A stretch of 39,925 bases of DNA, taken from positions 1-39,925 of the forward strand of contig CALBVX010000031.1 of assembly GCA_937969515.1 (NCBI GenBank). Direction: 5' to 3'. Below are positions 8,132 through 15,918 of this stretch, piece after piece. The DNA is from an uncultured Croceitalea sp. Lineage in GTDB: Bacteria; Bacteroidota; Bacteroidia; Flavobacteriales; Flavobacteriaceae. Position numbers and translations under genes: made by a program. Below the pieces are notes generated by a model, which saw nothing but the letters and a program-made list of their open reading frames with translations, was not told where the DNA came from and made no database searches. Position 1 is the stretch's first letter. Every line of letters starts with the position of its first letter.

Positions 8132-9011
8132 AAGTTTATTGTTAGCAGTGACAGCATTGCTACTAGTGCCGACTTTTATGACTGCCCAAGACAATCCTTT
8201 AAACGGATTTGAAAATTTAGTTGGTAAAACCTGGAAAGCAGAAGGCACTTGGGGCGACGGGTCAAAATTCAAACAAGAGATAGATTTTAGGTATTCTTTA
8301 GAAGGTAAGACCATTGTAACAGAATCCCAGGGTTTTGTAAACAAAGAACAGACCGAATACGGCCATCGCAATCACGGTATTCGTAAATACGATGCAGAAA
8401 GCAACACCATTCGGTTCTGGGAATTTGATGTTTTTGGAGGGGTTACCCAGGGTACGGTGTCATTCAATGGAAAAGATATTTTATATCAATACACTTATGG
8501 CGATACCGAAGTAACCGATGCTTGGGAGTATGTTGATGATAACACCTATAGTTTTAAAGTTGGCAGCTATGTAAATGGAGAATGGAAACAGACCTATTTA
8601 GAAACGCAATTTAAAGCTGATAACGGTTTTGATTTTCATTTTGACCATGAGTCATTGGTGGTGACCAAACTGATCGAAACGGGTGATTTCTATCGTGATG
8701 TATTGCAATTAAAAGAGATTCCCCACCCCGATAAGGCCCAAGGTTTTCGCTGGTTTGAAATTAGAGGGAATTCGCAGTTGCATCTCATAAAAAAAGATGT
8801 TATCGTCTTTAAAAAAGATAAGAGCATACACCTGTGCTTATCAACACAAGACTTAGAAGGTTTTATAGCACATCTAATGTCCAAGAACATTGATTTTTAT
8901 AATTGGCCAGGTGACAAAGGTTCGGTTACCGACCGCAGTGATGGGGTAAAACAAATCTATTTGCAAGACCCTGATGGCTATTGGATCGAAATCAATACGG
9001 CAAAGCACTGA
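8082..9011 (+). CDS. Exported fusion of a DUF1579-like domain and a VOC (glyoxalase-fold) domain
   Basis: One uninterrupted frame encodes two domains that I would expect as separate proteins. After a signal-like segment (SLLLAVTALLLVPTFMTAQ) comes a lipocalin/DUF1579-like beta domain (about residues 38-185, ENLVGKTWKAEGTWGDG ... WKQTYLETQFK). Without a linker of note, a VOC domain follows (FHFDHESLVVTKLIETGDFY ... HLCLSTQDLEGFIAHL ... QDPDGYWIEINTAKH). VOC enzymes use paired beta-alpha-beta-beta-beta units around a metal; the HLCL His and the late Glu are candidate ligands. The start is uncertain: ATG 8082 gives a basic n-region (MRKLIKFKNKLKNLHRK) but lies inside the preceding gene; an ATG at 8040 or a TTG near 8140 are alternatives. 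Confidence 0.75.
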   Translation: MRKLIKFKNKLKNLHRKSLLLAVTALLLVPTFMTAQDNPLNGFENLVGKTWKAEGTWGDGSKFKQEIDFRYSLEGKTIVTESQGFVNKEQTEYGHRNHGIRKYDAESNTIRFWEFDVFGGVTQGTVSFNGKDILYQYTYGDTEVTDAWEYVDDNTYSFKVGSYVNGEWKQTYLETQFKADNGFDFHFDHESLVVTKLIETGDFYRDVLQLKEIPHPDKAQGFRWFEIRGNSQLHLIKKDVIVFKKDKSIHLCLSTQDLEGFIAHLMSKNIDFYNWPGDKGSVTDRSDGVKQIYLQDPDGYWIEINTAKH

Positions 9012-9050
9012 TTATTAGCGCAGTACTAGTAATAAGCTAAATTAGAACAA

Positions 9051-9809
9051 ATGACTAAAAGTTATTCCGTTGGCAATTTAATTTACGATGCCAATATTTA
9101 TGATGGAATGAATACCGACTTAACTGATTTAGTGTTTTACAAACGTTGGCTGCCAAAAAATAAAGATGCATCAATCCTAGAACTTTGTTGTGGTACTGGA
9201 AGGCTTACCCTTCCAATTGCAAAAGAGGGGTTTAAAATTACCGGAGTAGATTACACTACCTCAATGCTAAAAAAAGCAAAGGATAAAGCTTCAAAAGAAA
9301 ATATAGCGATTGACTTTATAGAAGCGGATATTCGAACTCTAGATTTATCAAAAAAATATGATTTCATTTTTATTCCATTTAACTCAATCCATCATTTATA
9401 TGAAAATAAAGACCTATTTAAAGCTTTAAGTGTAGTTAAAAAACACCTTAAAAAAAGTGGTTTGTTTATACTAGATTGTTTTAACCCAAATATCAAATTA
9501 ATGGTTGAAGGTGAAAAAAATCTAAAAAAAGTAATCCAATATACCACACAAGATGGAAGAAAAATATTAATAAAAGAAATCATGCTATATGAAGATAAAA
9601 CTCAAATTAATCGTATTGAATGGCACTATTTTATAAATGGAAAATTTGATTCCATTCAAAAGTTAGATATGAGAATGTTTTTCCCCAAAGAGTTAGATGA
9701 GTATTTAAAATGGAATGGCTTCATTATTAATAATAAGTTTGGCAACTTTGATGAGAAAGCATTTGACACTAATTCTGAAAAACAAATATTTGTTTGTGAG
9801 CACACGTAA
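9051..9809 (+). CDS. Class I SAM-dependent methyltransferase
   Basis: The 252-residue product has motif I ILELCCGTGRLTLPIAKEG, followed by GVDYTTSMLKKAKDKA (acidic end of strand 2), DFIEADIRTLD, FDFIFIPFNSIHHL-like motif IV (YDFIFIPFNSIHHLYE) and a GLFILDCFNP strand. This is a soluble methyltransferase of the UbiE/SAM-MT 25 type; the acceptor is unknown. By eye the gene is richer in A+T and lysine codons than its neighbours (AAA runs), which may mark transfer. It stands between the fusion protein and the pirin gene with gaps of 39 and 27 bases, and may be co-transcribed with pirin. Confidence 0.88.
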   Translation: MTKSYSVGNLIYDANIYDGMNTDLTDLVFYKRWLPKNKDASILELCCGTGRLTLPIAKEGFKITGVDYTTSMLKKAKDKASKENIAIDFIEADIRTLDLSKKYDFIFIPFNSIHHLYENKDLFKALSVVKKHLKKSGLFILDCFNPNIKLMVEGEKNLKKVIQYTTQDGRKILIKEIMLYEDKTQINRIEWHYFINGKFDSIQKLDMRMFFPKELDEYLKWNGFIINNKFGNFDEKAFDTNSEKQIFVCEHT

Positions 9810-9836
9810 TAGAACTAAATCTTTGAATTTAAAAAC

Positions 9837-10841
9837 ATGAGCAATTCTATATTACAAACATTTCCCTTAGGCTTTCCATGGCAAACACAAGATCCCTTTT
9901 TGTTTTGTGTATACCACTTAGACCATTATCCTAAAGGAAATGGAGAATTGGGGCCAGATCCCAAATTGCTAGAAGGTAGAAGCCTTGGCAATGACTTTAC
10001 GATAAAAGATGGTTGGCGTATGTATCATGGTACGACAATACCAGGTTTTCCGTACCACCCGCATAGAGGGTTTGAAACTATTACCATAGTCAACAAAGGC
10101 TATTGTGATCATTCCGACTCTTTAGGTGCCGCTGGGCGTTTTGGAGAGGGCGATGTGCAATGGATGACCGCAGGCCGTGGGGTGCAACACTCCGAAATGT
10201 TTCCTTTACTGAATAACGATAAAGAAAATCCATTAGAGTTATTTCAAATCTGGTTGAATCTACCTAAAGCCGATAAGTTTGTAGACCCGCATTTTAAAAT
10301 GTTATGGCATGAAGATATTCCCGTTATCAAAGAAACCAATGCCACTGTAAAAGTGATAGCCGGTAATTACAGGGGAAACCAAGCCAATGACCCTGCCCCC
10401 AACTCTTGGGCAGCAAACAATGAAAATGAAGTTGCGGTCTGGAACATTCATATCGATCCCAAGACCGATTTTATCTTACCCAAAGCAAGCACTGAGGTTT
10501 CTAGAACACTCTATTTTTATGAAGGCGATGAAATTGAAATAGAGGGCAAAAAGATAAAACCGAATTTTGGTGTGGTTTTAGATGGCGCACAAGAAACTAC
10601 CATACAGGTGGGCCAAAAGCAAGCGCACTTTTTAATCTTACAGGGCAAACCTATTGGCGAACCAGTTGCAAAATACGGTCCTTTTGTCATGAACACCGAA
10701 GCTGAAATACAGCAAGCCATGGACGAATACCGCACAACACAATTTGGTGGCTGGCCTTGGCCCTACCCCGATAATGTGCATGAGAAAGAAAAAGGACGGT
10801 TTGCGAAATACCCAGGTGGAGAGTTGGTAGAAAAATATTAG
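9837..10841 (+). CDS. Pirin family bicupin protein
   Basis: The 334-residue product carries the pirin N-terminal cupin with all four metal ligands visible: His74 and His76 in HPHRGFET, and His118 and Glu120 in GVQHSE. The GRFGEGDVQWMTAGRGVQHSEMFP block is diagnostic. A second cupin follows (~residues 190-290), ending with the IGEPVAKYGPFVMNTEAEI stretch of the pirin C-terminal domain. Bacterial pirins bind iron and some have quercetin dioxygenase activity; the substrate here is unknown. The 334-residue length is at the long end of the family because of extra residues at the N-terminus and the C-terminal PWPYPDNVHEKEKGRFAKY tail. Confidence 0.93.
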   Translation: MSNSILQTFPLGFPWQTQDPFLFCVYHLDHYPKGNGELGPDPKLLEGRSLGNDFTIKDGWRMYHGTTIPGFPYHPHRGFETITIVNKGYCDHSDSLGAAGRFGEGDVQWMTAGRGVQHSEMFPLLNNDKENPLELFQIWLNLPKADKFVDPHFKMLWHEDIPVIKETNATVKVIAGNYRGNQANDPAPNSWAANNENEVAVWNIHIDPKTDFILPKASTEVSRTLYFYEGDEIEIEGKKIKPNFGVVLDGAQETTIQVGQKQAHFLILQGKPIGEPVAKYGPFVMNTEAEIQQAMDEYRTTQFGGWPWPYPDNVHEKEKGRFAKYPGGELVEKY

Positions 10842-10843
10842 TT

Positions 10844-10891
10844 TGACATATACATTTGGGATAACATTTTCGAAAGTATTTCAATATGTCA
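10844..10891. repeat. Inverted repeat downstream of pirin
   Basis: TGACATAT (10844-10851) and ATATGTCA (10884-10891) are perfect inverted arms around 32 bases that contain a second small palindrome, TTTCGAAA. It begins three bases after the pirin stop and could be a hairpin that ends or stabilises the transcript. There is no T-run, so it is not called a terminator. Confidence 0.4.
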
Positions 10892-10990
10892 TACAACATA
10901 CATGATTCTTTTAAGTGATTAGCATATATCTGCTAACTTGAACTATTTCACGAACCATGTGGTGTGAGCATGAAGACTAATTCACATAAT

Positions 10991-11017
10991 ATCGTTAAAA
11001 GTATTTTGCTATATTTC
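10991..11017 (+). repeat. 27-bp repeat, copy 1 (upstream of LuxR-type gene)
   Basis: A 27-base block beginning ATCGTTAAAAG and ending GCTATATTTC is identical to 12351-12377. It ends in TATATTTC, one base off the TAnnTTTG promoter element, 78 bases before the LuxR-type gene. Weaker similarity extends about 45 bases upstream (CGAAC...TGT...AATTC) and some bases downstream (AG-ATTAA), so the two copies look like related promoter modules. Confidence 0.8.
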
Positions 11018-11094
11018 CTCAGAATTAATTACCAATGCCAAAACACTAACGCTGTTTACACAGCCGTTATACATAGCGCAACATTATATCAGTC

Positions 11095-11607
11095 ATGAAA
11101 AAAGAACGCTACAATCTCCGTAAGATAGTTTCATGTAAAATGCATATAGATAATGGTGTAAGTCACATCATGTTATATGGTTTGGCGACCGCTAGCTTAA
11201 TTTTTGGATTGAGATGGTTGCAATGGAATTTTATAATTAGGGAAAACGCAATCGATATTTATATTGGATTGATTGCCCTTATGTTCACCTTGTTGGGTGC
11301 CTGGATAGCTTCGCAATTAATAAAACCAAAAACACAAGCTGTTTTAGTAGACAAACAAAATATGATTCAGGAAGCCAACGAATTTAAATTAAATGAGGCT
11401 GGCTTAAAAAGGTTGAATTTAACAAACAGAGAATACCAAATTTTAAAGCTGATAGCTCAAGGGCATAGCAATTCTGAGATTGCGGACGAATTGTTTCTTT
11501 CACTTAGCACAATAAAAACCCATGTTTCTAACCTTTATGCCAAAATGAACGTAAAAAGTAGGTTTAGGGCAATTGCGGTTGCCAAAGAAATTAAAATCGT
11601 CGAGTGA
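11095..11607 (+). CDS. Membrane-anchored LuxR-type transcriptional regulator
   Basis: The 170-residue product has two N-terminal hydrophobic helices (about residues 25-40 and 53-76: IMLYGLATASLIFGLRW and IDIYIGLIALMFTLLGAWIAS), a short linker, and a C-terminal LuxR/GerE helix-turn-helix (LTNREYQILKLIAQGHSNSEIADELFLSLSTIKTHVSNLYAKM). No receiver or kinase domain is present, so it would act as a one-component, membrane-tethered DNA-binding protein. ATG 11095 is used; an internal Met at residue 16 is possible. It precedes a DUF4199 membrane protein in what looks like a two-gene unit, a pairing I associate with Flavobacteria. The upstream 27-bp repeat is shared with the DUF2200 gene. Confidence 0.85.
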   Translation: MKKERYNLRKIVSCKMHIDNGVSHIMLYGLATASLIFGLRWLQWNFIIRENAIDIYIGLIALMFTLLGAWIASQLIKPKTQAVLVDKQNMIQEANEFKLNEAGLKRLNLTNREYQILKLIAQGHSNSEIADELFLSLSTIKTHVSNLYAKMNVKSRFRAIAVAKEIKIVE

Positions 11608-11718
11608 GGGAACTAGACTTTGGTATAAAAGTGCTGAAGCTCAACAATTGGTACCAAAGTATGAAGTAAGTTATTGTTTAAAATAATAGTTTCGAAGCAA
11701 ACTCTAAATCCAACAATT

Positions 11719-12216
11719 ATGAAAAAAATCATTCTAATTTTCGGAGCAGTAATAGGCATATTATTAAGTGTCAATGCGATTATCCATATGAATATGATGA
11801 TTTCAAATCCTGATTATAAAGGAAACGATATAGTAGGGTATGCCACATTGGTCATTATGTTTTCTTTAATTTATTTTGGAGTACGCAATTACAGAAACAA
11901 TTATCTTGATGGAAAAATCGGGTTTTCTAAAGCATTTAAAACAGGAGCACTCATTTGTTTTGTTGCCTCTACCTTTTATGTTGTGGTTGGTCTATTGTAT
12001 TATTATTTTTTTGCACCCGATTTTATTGATGTTTATGCGGACTATTTAATAAAAAATGCTGCTCCTGATGAGGTTGAAGCTACAACCGCTCAAATGGCAA
12101 ACTTTAAGGAAATGTACAAGAACCCTTTGTTCGCTATTTTAATTACCTACATGGAAGTTTTTCCCATAGGAATGATAGTTGCTTTATTTAGTGCCTTTAT
12201 AGTCAAAAAAAAGTAA
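11719..12216 (+). CDS. DUF4199 family integral membrane protein
   Basis: Starting at ATG 11719 the 165-residue product has four hydrophobic segments (IILIFGAVIGILLSVNAII; YATLVIMFSLIYFGVRNY; ALICFVASTFYVVVGLLYYYFF; LFAILITYMEVFPIGMIVALFSAFIV) and the typical IGFSKAFKTG motif between helices 2 and 3, which fits DUF4199. An in-frame ATG at 11674 would add 15 residues before the first helix and is less likely. It lies 111 bases after the LuxR-type gene and is probably controlled by it or partners with it at the inner membrane. Biochemical function unknown. Confidence 0.87.
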   Translation: MKKIILIFGAVIGILLSVNAIIHMNMMISNPDYKGNDIVGYATLVIMFSLIYFGVRNYRNNYLDGKIGFSKAFKTGALICFVASTFYVVVGLLYYYFFAPDFIDVYADYLIKNAAPDEVEATTAQMANFKEMYKNPLFAILITYMEVFPIGMIVALFSAFIVKKK

Positions 12217-12350
12217 CGAGATCATCTTCGTGCTCTACCAGATTGACGTATCTGTAGGATAATACAAAATACTATAACTATCCGTCCACTAGTGCGAACT
12301 ACTTTGGCGAACAATATCATGTAAGGGTACGGAGGTCCAATTCCCTTACC

Positions 12351-12377
12351 ATCGTTAAAAGTATTTTGCTATATTTC
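12351..12377 (+). repeat. 27-bp repeat, copy 2 (upstream of DUF2200 gene)
   Basis: Identical over 27 bases to 10991-11017; ends in TATATTTC about 92 bases before the DUF2200 ATG. See copy 1 for the extended similarity. Confidence 0.8.
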
Positions 12378-12468
12378 TTTAAGATTAACATCTAAGACTA
12401 CAACTCGTGAAATGTTTTCGCAGCCTAGTATAAAGCGAGATGTTTTCGACAAATTAATTTAAATTAAA

Positions 12469-12843
12469 ATGAAAGTAACAGCCGAAAAAAATGAACAAGT
12501 TGCCAACATGGTATTTGCATCCATCTACCCTCATTACCTAAAGAGGATAGAGAAAAATGGAAGAACAAAAGAAGAACTTGACCAAGTAATTCAATGGTTT
12601 ACTGGTTTTGATCAAAATGCTTTACAAGAACTTATTGATCAAAAAGCAAGCTTCAGAACATTTTTTCAAAAGGCCAAAATACATTCAAACGCTCACTTGA
12701 TCAAAGGGGTTGTCTGCGGTTATCGAATTGAAGAAATAGAAAATGAATTTTTAGTTTATAAACAATGTAGACGTATGGAAAAGCTGATTGGTGAATTGGC
12801 AAAAGGTCGTAAAATGGAAAAAATTCTTCGAACAGAAAAATAA
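12469..12843 (+). CDS. DUF2200 family protein
   Basis: The 124-residue product matches the DUF2200 pattern almost throughout: VANMVFASIYPHYLKRIEKNGRTKEELDQVIQWFTGFD, FRTFFQKAKIHSNAHLIKGVVCGYRIEEIEN, and the C-terminal RMEKLIGELAKGRKMEKILR. It is a soluble helical protein of the YdhG/MmcQ-like size class with no established reaction. It is single-gene, preceded by a 252-base gap that contains the second copy of the 27-bp repeat, and faces the murA cluster tail to tail. Confidence 0.93.
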   Translation: MKVTAEKNEQVANMVFASIYPHYLKRIEKNGRTKEELDQVIQWFTGFDQNALQELIDQKASFRTFFQKAKIHSNAHLIKGVVCGYRIEEIENEFLVYKQCRRMEKLIGELAKGRKMEKILRTEK

Positions 12844-12909
12844 TAATAGGTCTGTTATAAGTCAAAACCAAAGTTTGTAAATACCGACCTTAGGCAACCA
12901 TTTTGCTAA

Positions 12910-14217
12910 TTAAACCCTATCTATCTTAGCTCCAATAGCGCGGAGCCTCTCATCAATATTCTCATAGCCGCGGTCTATTTGCTCGATATTATGAATGGTA
13001 GACGTTCCTTTGGCAGACAGTGCCGCAATCAATAAAGAAACCCCGGCCCTGATATCTGGTGAGGTCATGGTAGTTGCTTTTAAAGTGGACTTAAAATTGT
13101 GACCGATAATAGTCGCCCTATGCGGGTCGCATAAAATGATTTTGGCACCCATATCCAACAATTTATCAACAAAGAACAAACGGCTTTCGAACATTTTTTG
13201 ATGGATGACCACTTCTCCCTTTGCCTGTATGGCAACTACTAATAAAATACTCAACAAATCTGGCGTTAGACCCGGCCAAGGCGCATCTGCAATAGTCAAA
13301 ATAGAGCCGTCTATGTAATTCTGGACTTCATACCCGTCTTTATGGGCCGGAATATAAATATCATCATCACGTCGTTCTAATTGAATACCCAATTTCTGAA
13401 AAGCATTAGGTATCTGCCCGAGATCATCCCAACTTACATTTTTAATGGTAAGCTCGCTTTTTGTCATAGCGGCAAGTCCGATCCAACTTCCAATTTCAAT
13501 CATGTCCGGAAGCATCGAGTGGTCTGTACCTCCTAAACGGTCTACGCCTTCAATATTCAAAAGATTAGAACCTATACCGGTGATTTTGGCTCCCATACGC
13601 ACCAACATCTTACATAGTTGTTGCAGATAGGGCTCACAGGCAGCATTATAAATGGTAGTAGTACCTTCTGCTAAAACAGCGGCCATTACAATATTTGCGG
13701 TACCCGTTACAGAAGCTTCATCTAAAAGCATGTAGGTGCCTTTAAGTTTCTTTGCCTCTACTCCGTAAAAATATTCTTCTTTATTATATCTGAATTTTGC
13801 ACCTAGTTTGATAAAACCCTCGAAATGGGTGTCTAATCTTCGGCGTCCTATTTTATCACCACCTGGTTTAGGAATATATCCTTTTCCGAATCTCCCCAAA
13901 AGAGGGCCTACAAGCATAATTGAACCTCTTAGACCGCGACCATCTTGCTTAAACTGATCAGACTGTAGGTAATCTAGATTAATATCATCTGATTTAAAGG
14001 TATACGAACCTTTGCCTTTCTTCTGAATTTTTACACCTAAGTCTTCTAAAAGCGCAATTAGTTTGTTGACATCTACGATATCAGGAATATTATGTATAGT
14101 TACTTTTTCATCAGTAAGTAAAACCGCGCAAAGTATTTGAAGTGCCTCGTTTTTTGCGCCTTGAGGGGTAATTTCACCTTTAAGTTGGTGCCCCCCTTCT
14201 ATTCTAAATGTCCCCAT
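12910..14217 (-). CDS. murA: UDP-N-acetylglucosamine 1-carboxyvinyltransferase, Asp form
   Basis: MurA transfers enolpyruvate from PEP to UDP-GlcNAc, the first committed step of peptidoglycan synthesis, in the cytoplasm. The 435-residue product has the N-terminal QGAKNEAL substrate motif (Lys22, Asn23), the LRGSIMLVGPLLGRFG helix, the flexible catalytic loop, and LLDEASVTGTANIVMAAVLAEG. In the loop the usual Cys of the PGGCxIG motif is Asp121 (PGGDKIGRRRLD), the natural variant that keeps activity but escapes alkylation by fosfomycin. It is the last gene of a DUF493-DUF4290-murA minus-strand group, 22 bases after DUF4290. Confidence 0.97.
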   Translation of the reverse strand: MGTFRIEGGHQLKGEITPQGAKNEALQILCAVLLTDEKVTIHNIPDIVDVNKLIALLEDLGVKIQKKGKGSYTFKSDDINLDYLQSDQFKQDGRGLRGSIMLVGPLLGRFGKGYIPKPGGDKIGRRRLDTHFEGFIKLGAKFRYNKEEYFYGVEAKKLKGTYMLLDEASVTGTANIVMAAVLAEGTTTIYNAACEPYLQQLCKMLVRMGAKITGIGSNLLNIEGVDRLGGTDHSMLPDMIEIGSWIGLAAMTKSELTIKNVSWDDLGQIPNAFQKLGIQLERRDDDIYIPAHKDGYEVQNYIDGSILTIADAPWPGLTPDLLSILLVVAIQAKGEVVIHQKMFESRLFFVDKLLDMGAKIILCDPHRATIIGHNFKSTLKATTMTSPDIRAGVSLLIAALSAKGTSTIHNIEQIDRGYENIDERLRAIGAKIDRV

Positions 14218-14239
14218 TTACTTGATTGAATGCTAATAA

Positions 14240-14899
14240 TTAGTACCGCTTTTTATTACGGTTGTTATTGTTTCTTGAGTTCTTTTTGCTGTTGTTATAG
14301 CTTCTATTGGATTTTTGAACTCTATTCTTAAGAAATTGGTTGCTCTCGGTAAGACTTTCACCACTTGGAGCCAAATCGATCTCACCATTACTAAGCTCTT
14401 TTAAATGGGCAAAAATAGCTGCATCATCAACTGTATCCTTATTCCAGTTTAAATAACACTTTTTCATATGATTAGCGATAGCGTACTCTAAACCATCTCT
14501 TAAGTCGCCTTTTTCCCAACTTACGGCAACATCGACCATACGTTTTATATTATTGCCATAAAACCTGTATTTTGGATGGTTTTGTGGATACTCTAAAGGC
14601 TCAGGACGTTGTCTTAAAACCTCTTTTGATGTAATGGGAAATGGAGAATCGACATCCAATTTAAAATCTGACATAATAAACAACTGGTCCCAAAGTTTGT
14701 GTTGAAAATCTGGCACGTCACGTAAATGAGGCTGTAAATTACCCATAACGCTTATAATAGCTTGAGCTACTTTATTTCGTTCTTCTTTATCTTCAATGGA
14801 AACCGCATGGTCTACCATTTTTTGAAAGTGTCGCCCATACTCAGGAATAATTAATTGAGGGCGCTCGGTATTGTATTCTAAATTTTCTACTAAATTCAA
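14240..14899 (-). CDS. DUF4290 domain protein
   Basis: The 219-residue product begins MNLVENLEYNTERPQLIIPEYGRHFQKMVDHAV and continues with YPQNHPKYRFYGNNIKRMVDVAV, two related helical segments typical of DUF4290, a Bacteroidetes family. The C-terminal ~35 residues are low complexity, rich in Asn, Lys, Arg and Ser (RSYNNSKKNSRNNNNRNKK), likely disordered and nucleic-acid-like in charge. No enzymatic motif is seen. The conserved position just before murA suggests a cell-envelope or housekeeping link, but no function is known. Confidence 0.92.
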   Translation of the reverse strand: MNLVENLEYNTERPQLIIPEYGRHFQKMVDHAVSIEDKEERNKVAQAIISVMGNLQPHLRDVPDFQHKLWDQLFIMSDFKLDVDSPFPITSKEVLRQRPEPLEYPQNHPKYRFYGNNIKRMVDVAVSWEKGDLRDGLEYAIANHMKKCYLNWNKDTVDDAAIFAHLKELSNGEIDLAPSGESLTESNQFLKNRVQKSNRSYNNSKKNSRNNNNRNKKRY

Positions 14900-14981
14900 A
14901 CTGGAAAGTTTATGATTATTACTAACAGGAAGTCTCCGTTATATCGCGCAAATTAAGAAATTTATTGCATTTATAGTGGAT

Positions 14982-15269
14982 TTAGAGTGAAATTACGCCT
15001 TCCACTTTTGATACTTCTTTGTATTTCTCTATTACCGCATCCGGATTTTCTAAGGTAACGGTAATAGAAACACTGGTATAAGTACCTTTTTTAGATTGTT
15101 TAGACTCAATTACTGCGCCTATATTATCAAAGATACTTGTTATACGTTCTATCTTATTGGTATCGGTGGGGACAATAAACTTATAAAGGTATTTAGATGG
15201 CCAAGAACTATTTTCTAAAAGTTGTTCTTTAAGTCTATCGTAAAACTCTTGTGATTTCTCCGCGTCCAT
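14982..15269 (-). CDS. DUF493 (YbeD-like) family protein
   Basis: The 95-residue product has the DUF493 ferredoxin-like pattern: helix (SQEFYDRLKEQLLENSSWPSKYLYKFIVP), strand-loop, SKKGTYTSVSITVTLENPDAVIEKYKEVSKVEGVISL. The WPSKYLYKFIVP segment is characteristic. Members are small ACT-like regulatory folds without a firmly assigned role. It heads the minus-strand group and is divergent from the NTPase gene with 85 bases between the starts. Confidence 0.9.
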   Translation of the reverse strand: MDAEKSQEFYDRLKEQLLENSSWPSKYLYKFIVPTDTNKIERITSIFDNIGAVIESKQSKKGTYTSVSITVTLENPDAVIEKYKEVSKVEGVISL

Positions 15270-15354
15270 TCTTTTTTTTACAAATATAATCCGTTAAGTT
15301 TCTATTTTTTTCCCTTAAAGCGATTTCATTACTTTGTAACCTAAATACTTTTTT

Positions 15355-15918
15355 TTGAGCATTAAGAAAATAGTGGTTACCGGTGCCCCTGGAACGGGTA
15401 AAACAGTCGTAATAAACGGCCTCGAGGCTCAAGGTTATCACTGTTTTCATGAAATTATCAGAAGTATGACCGCCAAAGCCAAACTTGATGGAACAAAGAA
15501 AACTCCCGTATCAAACCCCTTGGCTTTTGTAGACGACCCTCTTAAATTTAATCAACTCTTATTGCAAGGTCGCTTAAGCCATTTCAAAGAGGCCCAAGAT
15601 TTAGATACAGAGGTTAGTTTTTTTGACCGAGGTATGCCAGATGTCTTGGCCTACATGGACTATTTTGAACAGTCGTATGGGCAAGATTTTATAAATACCT
15701 GTGAAAACCATAAATATGATGCCGTTTTTATAATGCCCCCTTGGAAAGAAATCTATGTTTCCGATAATGAGCGTCTAGAAACTTTTGACGAGGCTGAAAA
15801 ATTGCATAAAAACTTAATGAATACCTATAAAGCTTTTGGATACTACCCTATTTCTGTTCCAAAAACTTCAGTTTCTCAACGTATTTCCTTTATCTTAAAT
15901 GAACTAAAACGCATTTAG
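15355..15918 (+). CDS. AAA-type NTPase / kinase-like protein
   Basis: The 187-residue product has a Walker A motif (VTGAPGTGKTVVINGL, residues ~8-23) right after the first strand, a FFDRGMPDVLAY Walker B-like segment at ~residues 90-101, and a lid-like LETFDEAEKLHKNLMNTYKAFGY helix. This is the AAA_28/NadR-kinase-like group of small NTPases or kinases; the substrate is unknown. The only start that keeps the first strand is TTG at 15355 (TTG AGC ATT AAG); there is no upstream ATG in frame. The stop TAG overlaps the GTG start of recQ by one base, so the two are coupled. Confidence 0.85.
   Translation: MSIKKIVVTGAPGTGKTVVINGLEAQGYHCFHEIIRSMTAKAKLDGTKKTPVSNPLAFVDDPLKFNQLLLQGRLSHFKEAQDLDTEVSFFDRGMPDVLAYMDYFEQSYGQDFINTCENHKYDAVFIMPPWKEIYVSDNERLETFDEAEKLHKNLMNTYKAFGYYPISVPKTSVSQRISFILNELKRI

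Noticed and set aside
11041-11094. Short GC-richer inverted bits (CGCTG...CAGCC, ...TAGCGCA) resembling an integron attC site
   Set aside because: The core sites and paired arms of attC could not be lined up, and no integron integrase or cassette pattern is present.
15355-15357. Possible frameshift at the start of the NTPase because no ATG is present
   Set aside because: A TTG start gives the normal first strand and Walker A spacing, so no error needs to be assumed.
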